Assembly: GCA_000697455.1 (NCBI GenBank)
Contig: JNET01031153.1
Location: forward strand, 1 to 10,400
Length of the DNA: 10,400 nt
DNA from: Basidiobolus heterosporus B8920
Taxonomy: Eukaryota > Basidiobolomycota > Basidiobolomycetes > Basidiobolales > Basidiobolaceae
Direction of reading: 5' to 3'
The first letter of the stretch is position 1, and the number at the start of each line of letters is the position of its first letter. Both the position numbers and the translations under genes were made by a program. Under the pieces are notes generated by a model. That model did no database searches and was not told the DNA's origin. It was given only the letters and a program-made list of their open reading frames with translations. This document shows positions 7,939 to 10,400 of the stretch, piece after piece.

Positions 7939-8307
7939 TTGTATCTGTGTTCGTGACACTTGTTTTATGTAATAATCCTTAATAAATTGTCTTAGAGAAA
8001 AAGTATATTTTGTTTTTGTTCTGTTAACTTCCATCAGTGATAATTGATGAAAAGGATAAACTTCTTGAAACTAAGTCCTAAATCAACTAGAATGCGAGCC
8101 ATTTATTTACATTGGTAGTGAGTCTTTTGGATCATGCATGGTTAATATAATAATATACATCGAATCGAAGTTAGGCTTTAGTAATGAGAAGGTGATTAGG
8201 TCATAGAGGAGTAATGTGGGTTTTGAACCTAACGCATGTAGATTTCAAACCAAAAATCTTTAGCATATCTCGGTAATGTACAAGTTTCATATCCATAACT
8301 TTCGTAA
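7939..8307. other. Convergent 3' region between RPS13 and the small minus-strand gene
   Basis: No gene seen. RPS13 has AATAAA at 7981–7986, 43 bases after its stop. The minus-strand gene has a reverse-strand AATAAA at 8102–8107 (plus TTTATT), about 200 bases after its stop. If both are used, the two transcripts end without overlapping. Confidence 0.5.
7981..7986 (+). terminator. Polyadenylation signal of RPS13
   Basis: AATAAA lies 43 bases after the stop codon, preceded by TAATAATCC and followed by T-rich sequence. It is a typical short 3' UTR for a highly expressed gene. Confidence 0.6.
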
Positions 8308-8788
8308 TTAACTTGTGTGTGTGGAGTCAACGCCCGGATTTCTAAACATTCTGCAGTGGTTGATCAACATCCAATTTTGTGTGTAGTTATCCGAGTATGA
8401 GTTCAGTTTAAACTGACTGTAAAGTTCACTCGTAAACTTACTTCCAGTACGTTGTTGTTTGCTTTTGTAGGTAGTTCATCATGCCGTTATATCGTTTACG
8501 AAGTTTGCTATGGTAATCATGAACACGCTGGTCAGTCTTGTGATCAAAGAGGTTTTGGTGAGCTCGGTCAATTTCAAGTTCTAAATCAGACTCGTCGAAA
8601 ACACTCTCTGGGGGAGAGGGAGACATCTGTGCAGGACAAAGATGGAAAGATCTTTCGGTCAATTGCTCAATAATCGTCTCGAATGAATTAGGGGTCTCTT
8701 GGACTTGGAGCTGTGGAGGTTTGGACGTAGCTAAAAATGAATCATTTTCCGGTTGATCTGGTACGCTTATACGAGTTTGGTCATTCAT
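8308..8788 (-). CDS. Unrecognised polar protein (129 residues), two exons, TATA box
   Basis: Exon 1 runs from the ATG at 8788 to 8442. There a perfect GTAAGT donor lies across the apparent stop. Splicing over a 91-base intron to CTGCAG gives a second exon at 8350–8308 that adds about 14 residues (KMFRNPGVDSTHTS) and ends in TAA. Unspliced, the frame would end four bases later after 116 residues. The N-terminal half is rich in Ser, Pro, Gln, Glu and Asp, with SPSPPESVFDESDLELE in the middle. A basic, helical segment follows (DQRVHDYHSKLRKRYNGMMN). I see no signal peptide, membrane segment or known domain. A disordered acidic half and a basic helix would fit a regulatory or adaptor protein, but that is speculation. 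The TATA box is 45–52 bases upstream. Confidence 0.55.
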
Positions 8789-8832
8789 GTTGGTGAGAGA
8801 TATAGTGATGGGGCAGTAAGGCGAAGTTTAGG

Positions 8833-8840
8833 TATTTATA
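8833..8840 (-). promoter_or_regulatory. TATA box of the 129-residue gene
   Basis: On the minus strand it reads TATAAATA, 45–52 bases before the ATG at 8788. It is the same core as the TATA box of the 61-residue gene at 4397–4406. Confidence 0.45.
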
Positions 8841-9106
8841 GAAAAGATGGCGATTCTTGTATGCATTTCCCTCGGCTTGTTTGGCCTGTGTTGCCATTCA
8901 ATCAGCATGTATATTCATTTTGTACATCTCAATTGATTCCGTCCAACAAAGGTCCCACATCCTAGGTTCGTGTACAATCAGTCAGGAATCTCCAACAATA
9001 CAATGACATCACACATTCAACCTGATCTGGCTCATCACGGTTATTTTCAAATTGGCTCATTTTTAGAGCAATGAACGGCCGAAGTTGGGGTTTATCTCGC
9101 GCAATT

Positions 9107-9145
9107 ATCGTAATCATCGTAATCATCGCAATCATCGCAATCATC
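9107..9145. repeat. 9-base tandem repeat, four units
   Basis: Two units of ATCGTAATC are followed by two units of ATCGCAATC and a partial ATC. The T-to-C change is shared by the last two units, which suggests duplication after mutation. Being a multiple of three, it leaves an open frame on the minus strand. Confidence 0.75.
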
Positions 9146-9315
9146 ACCTTCACGCAATATACCAAGCGCATGAACCGATTCTGGGAAGTGGACTAACCAT
9201 TATAGAGTAGATTTCGTAGTTGGTGTAAGTCGGCTATTATTTCTTAGTTTAGGGAGAAGCTCAGGTAATCCGCCACATCAGCAACTAAAAGAAGGTGAGG
9301 TGATCGATAGAATCA

Positions 9316-9339
9316 TATTCACGTATTCACGTATTCACG
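9316..9339. repeat. 8-base tandem repeat, three perfect units
   Basis: TATTCACG is repeated three times without change. The perfect copies suggest a recent expansion. Confidence 0.75.
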
Positions 9340-10400
9340 CCTAGCTAGATTCGTACTTTTCACAACCTGCGCTAAAGAAGCAGTAGGTGTAGATTCCTGG
9401 CTATCATATTCAGGGGATTCAGATCCAGCGTAAGTTTCAGTGTTTGCTTAATACTTAGGGTTGGATGCAAAGATCGTTGATGGTAACTTGACTTACAAAT
9501 GTAGTCAGGATCTTTATTTTTTCTTAGTGCATCTTATCACCCGAAACTGATTTGTCTGGAAAGGTGACGCAATGCATACGTAGTCTTTGGCGACGTAGTT
9601 AACATTCCAAGTCGAGCAATATATGAGCATAATAGAGAAACTCTACTAATACATGACTACTGTTAGGATAGCATATTATATCAAGCAAGGATCGGTGCCC
9701 ACATTCATAGTTCAATTCAAGAGAAAAAGCACTCATTTTATTAGTTATGTACTAGTCGATTAAAGCCTAGAGCCCATGAAAGCTAGGCAGGAAGATTCCA
9801 TGTCCTGTACAGCTGAGTATGTTACTGTGCAATTCAACTACTTGCATAATCAGCCCTGAAAAGGCTCTAGCAAACTAGCTGGAGGAGGAGGATGGTAACA
9901 TGGAAACTTGATGCTGGTAATGTGCAATACGTAGCTGTTTACCCACAGAAGCATACTTTGTGTAATATTTTCAAAATATGCATCTCCTAGTGGGAGTTGT
10001 TCTGCTTTGAGATTTCGGGAATGATTGGAAGTGATCTGCAGTACTAGAATATCTGGTTCTCACTCTGGATTTATTCAGTTGCAAGTTTCAAGTTGATGTT
10101 TGTAATTTTACTAAGAAATAGATCGAGTAATGTGTAAAACGTGTCAGGAAAGGTCCTGAAAGAGAGAAATTGATTAGTACGGATAAGAACGTATGCGAAT
10201 AATTAGGTGCTAAGTTATGTTAATTTTAACTAAACATTACCACAAATTATCATGTTATTTCAACATGTTCAAGAGAAAAGAAGATCATTGGATAGACAAT
10301 ACACCATCATATTTTCATGTGTTACCACATTGTTTCTATTAAGCGAGCAGTGGATAGTAGTCAAATATATATATATCTATATATCTAATTTGAAAAAGTT

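Larger units (their letters stand above)
8841..10400. other. Gene-poor right flank
   Basis: No convincing gene in about 1.5 kb. It holds two short tandem repeats (9107–9145 and 9316–9339), an exon-like block open on both strands near 9310–9429, a hairpin near 10250–10268 (CATGTT and AACATG arms) and an AT dinucleotide run at about 10365–10385. The minus-strand frame at 8962–9171 is partly made of the 9-base repeat and is not a credible protein. No tRNA-like B box, transposase motif or terminal repeats were found by eye. A gene with many short exons could escape this reading. Confidence 0.45.

Noticed and set aside
4179-8788. Idea that the 61- and 129-residue proteins are paralogues
   Set aside because: Both have helical, polar C-terminal halves, but no run of aligned residues links them; only the TATA core is shared.
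8452-8965. Plus-strand frames at 8452–8673 and 8753–8965
   Set aside because: They are antisense to the 129-residue gene or its promoter and have no recognisable domain.
8962-9171. Minus-strand 69-residue frame with an Ile/Met/Thr repeat
   Set aside because: Much of it is the 9-base tandem repeat read in frame; no independent support for a gene.
1-10400. tRNA, snoRNA or CRISPR array
   Set aside because: TTCGA-containing sites lack matching A boxes and stems. ATGATGA sites near 942 and 1003 lack a well-placed CTGA box. No spaced direct repeats of CRISPR type occur.

Overview
The window looks like nuclear DNA of an early-diverging filamentous fungus, most likely Mucoromycota. The DNA is AT-rich, genes carry many short GT–AG introns (55–126 bases), and the ribosomal protein and TFIIH subunit read as clearly fungal. 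Phylum is inferred from the feel of the proteins, not from a search.

Three genes are secure. (1) On the minus strand at 2359–3713 lies a two-exon gene for a membrane-anchored SPRY protein of the Ssh4/Ear1 type, with two PPxY motifs; this family brings cargo to the Rsp5 ubiquitin ligase. (2) On the plus strand at 4900–7122 lies TFB2, the p52 subunit of the transcription/repair factor TFIIH. It is split into 12 exons that join in frame to 462 residues. Most exons are too short to stand out as open frames, so this gene is easy to miss. (3) On the plus strand at 7386–7938 lies RPS13 (uS15), with a 23-base first exon and one intron, 151 residues.

Three small genes are likely or possible but unrecognised. 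A 61-residue acidic protein is encoded on the minus strand at 4179–4364 and a 129-residue two-exon protein on the minus strand at 8308–8788; each has a TATAAATA box shortly upstream. A 77-residue frame at 42–275 on the plus strand may be a small gene or the last exon of a gene that starts off the left edge; a polyadenylation signal follows it.

Layout: 1–401 small frame and its 3' signal; 402–2358 long stretch with no convincing gene, only weak gene-remnant-like frames; 2359–3713 Ssh4-like gene; 3714–4178 spacer; 4179–4364 small gene; 4365–4899 divergent promoter region shared by the small gene and TFB2, with a pyrimidine-rich tract and an E-box; 4900–7122 TFB2; 7123–7385 compact spacer with the TFB2 3' end and an A-tract before RPS13; 7386–7938 RPS13; 7939–8307 convergent 3' region; 8308–8788 small gene; 8789–10400 no convincing gene, with short tandem repeats and one ambiguous exon-like block.

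The genes do not form a pathway or cluster. TFB2 (transcription/repair), RPS13 (translation) and the Ssh4-like protein (vacuolar/endosomal sorting) are ordinary housekeeping genes. No RNA gene, mobile element, viral relic or CRISPR array was recognised. The least explained content is the small TATA-box genes and the gene-poor flanks.
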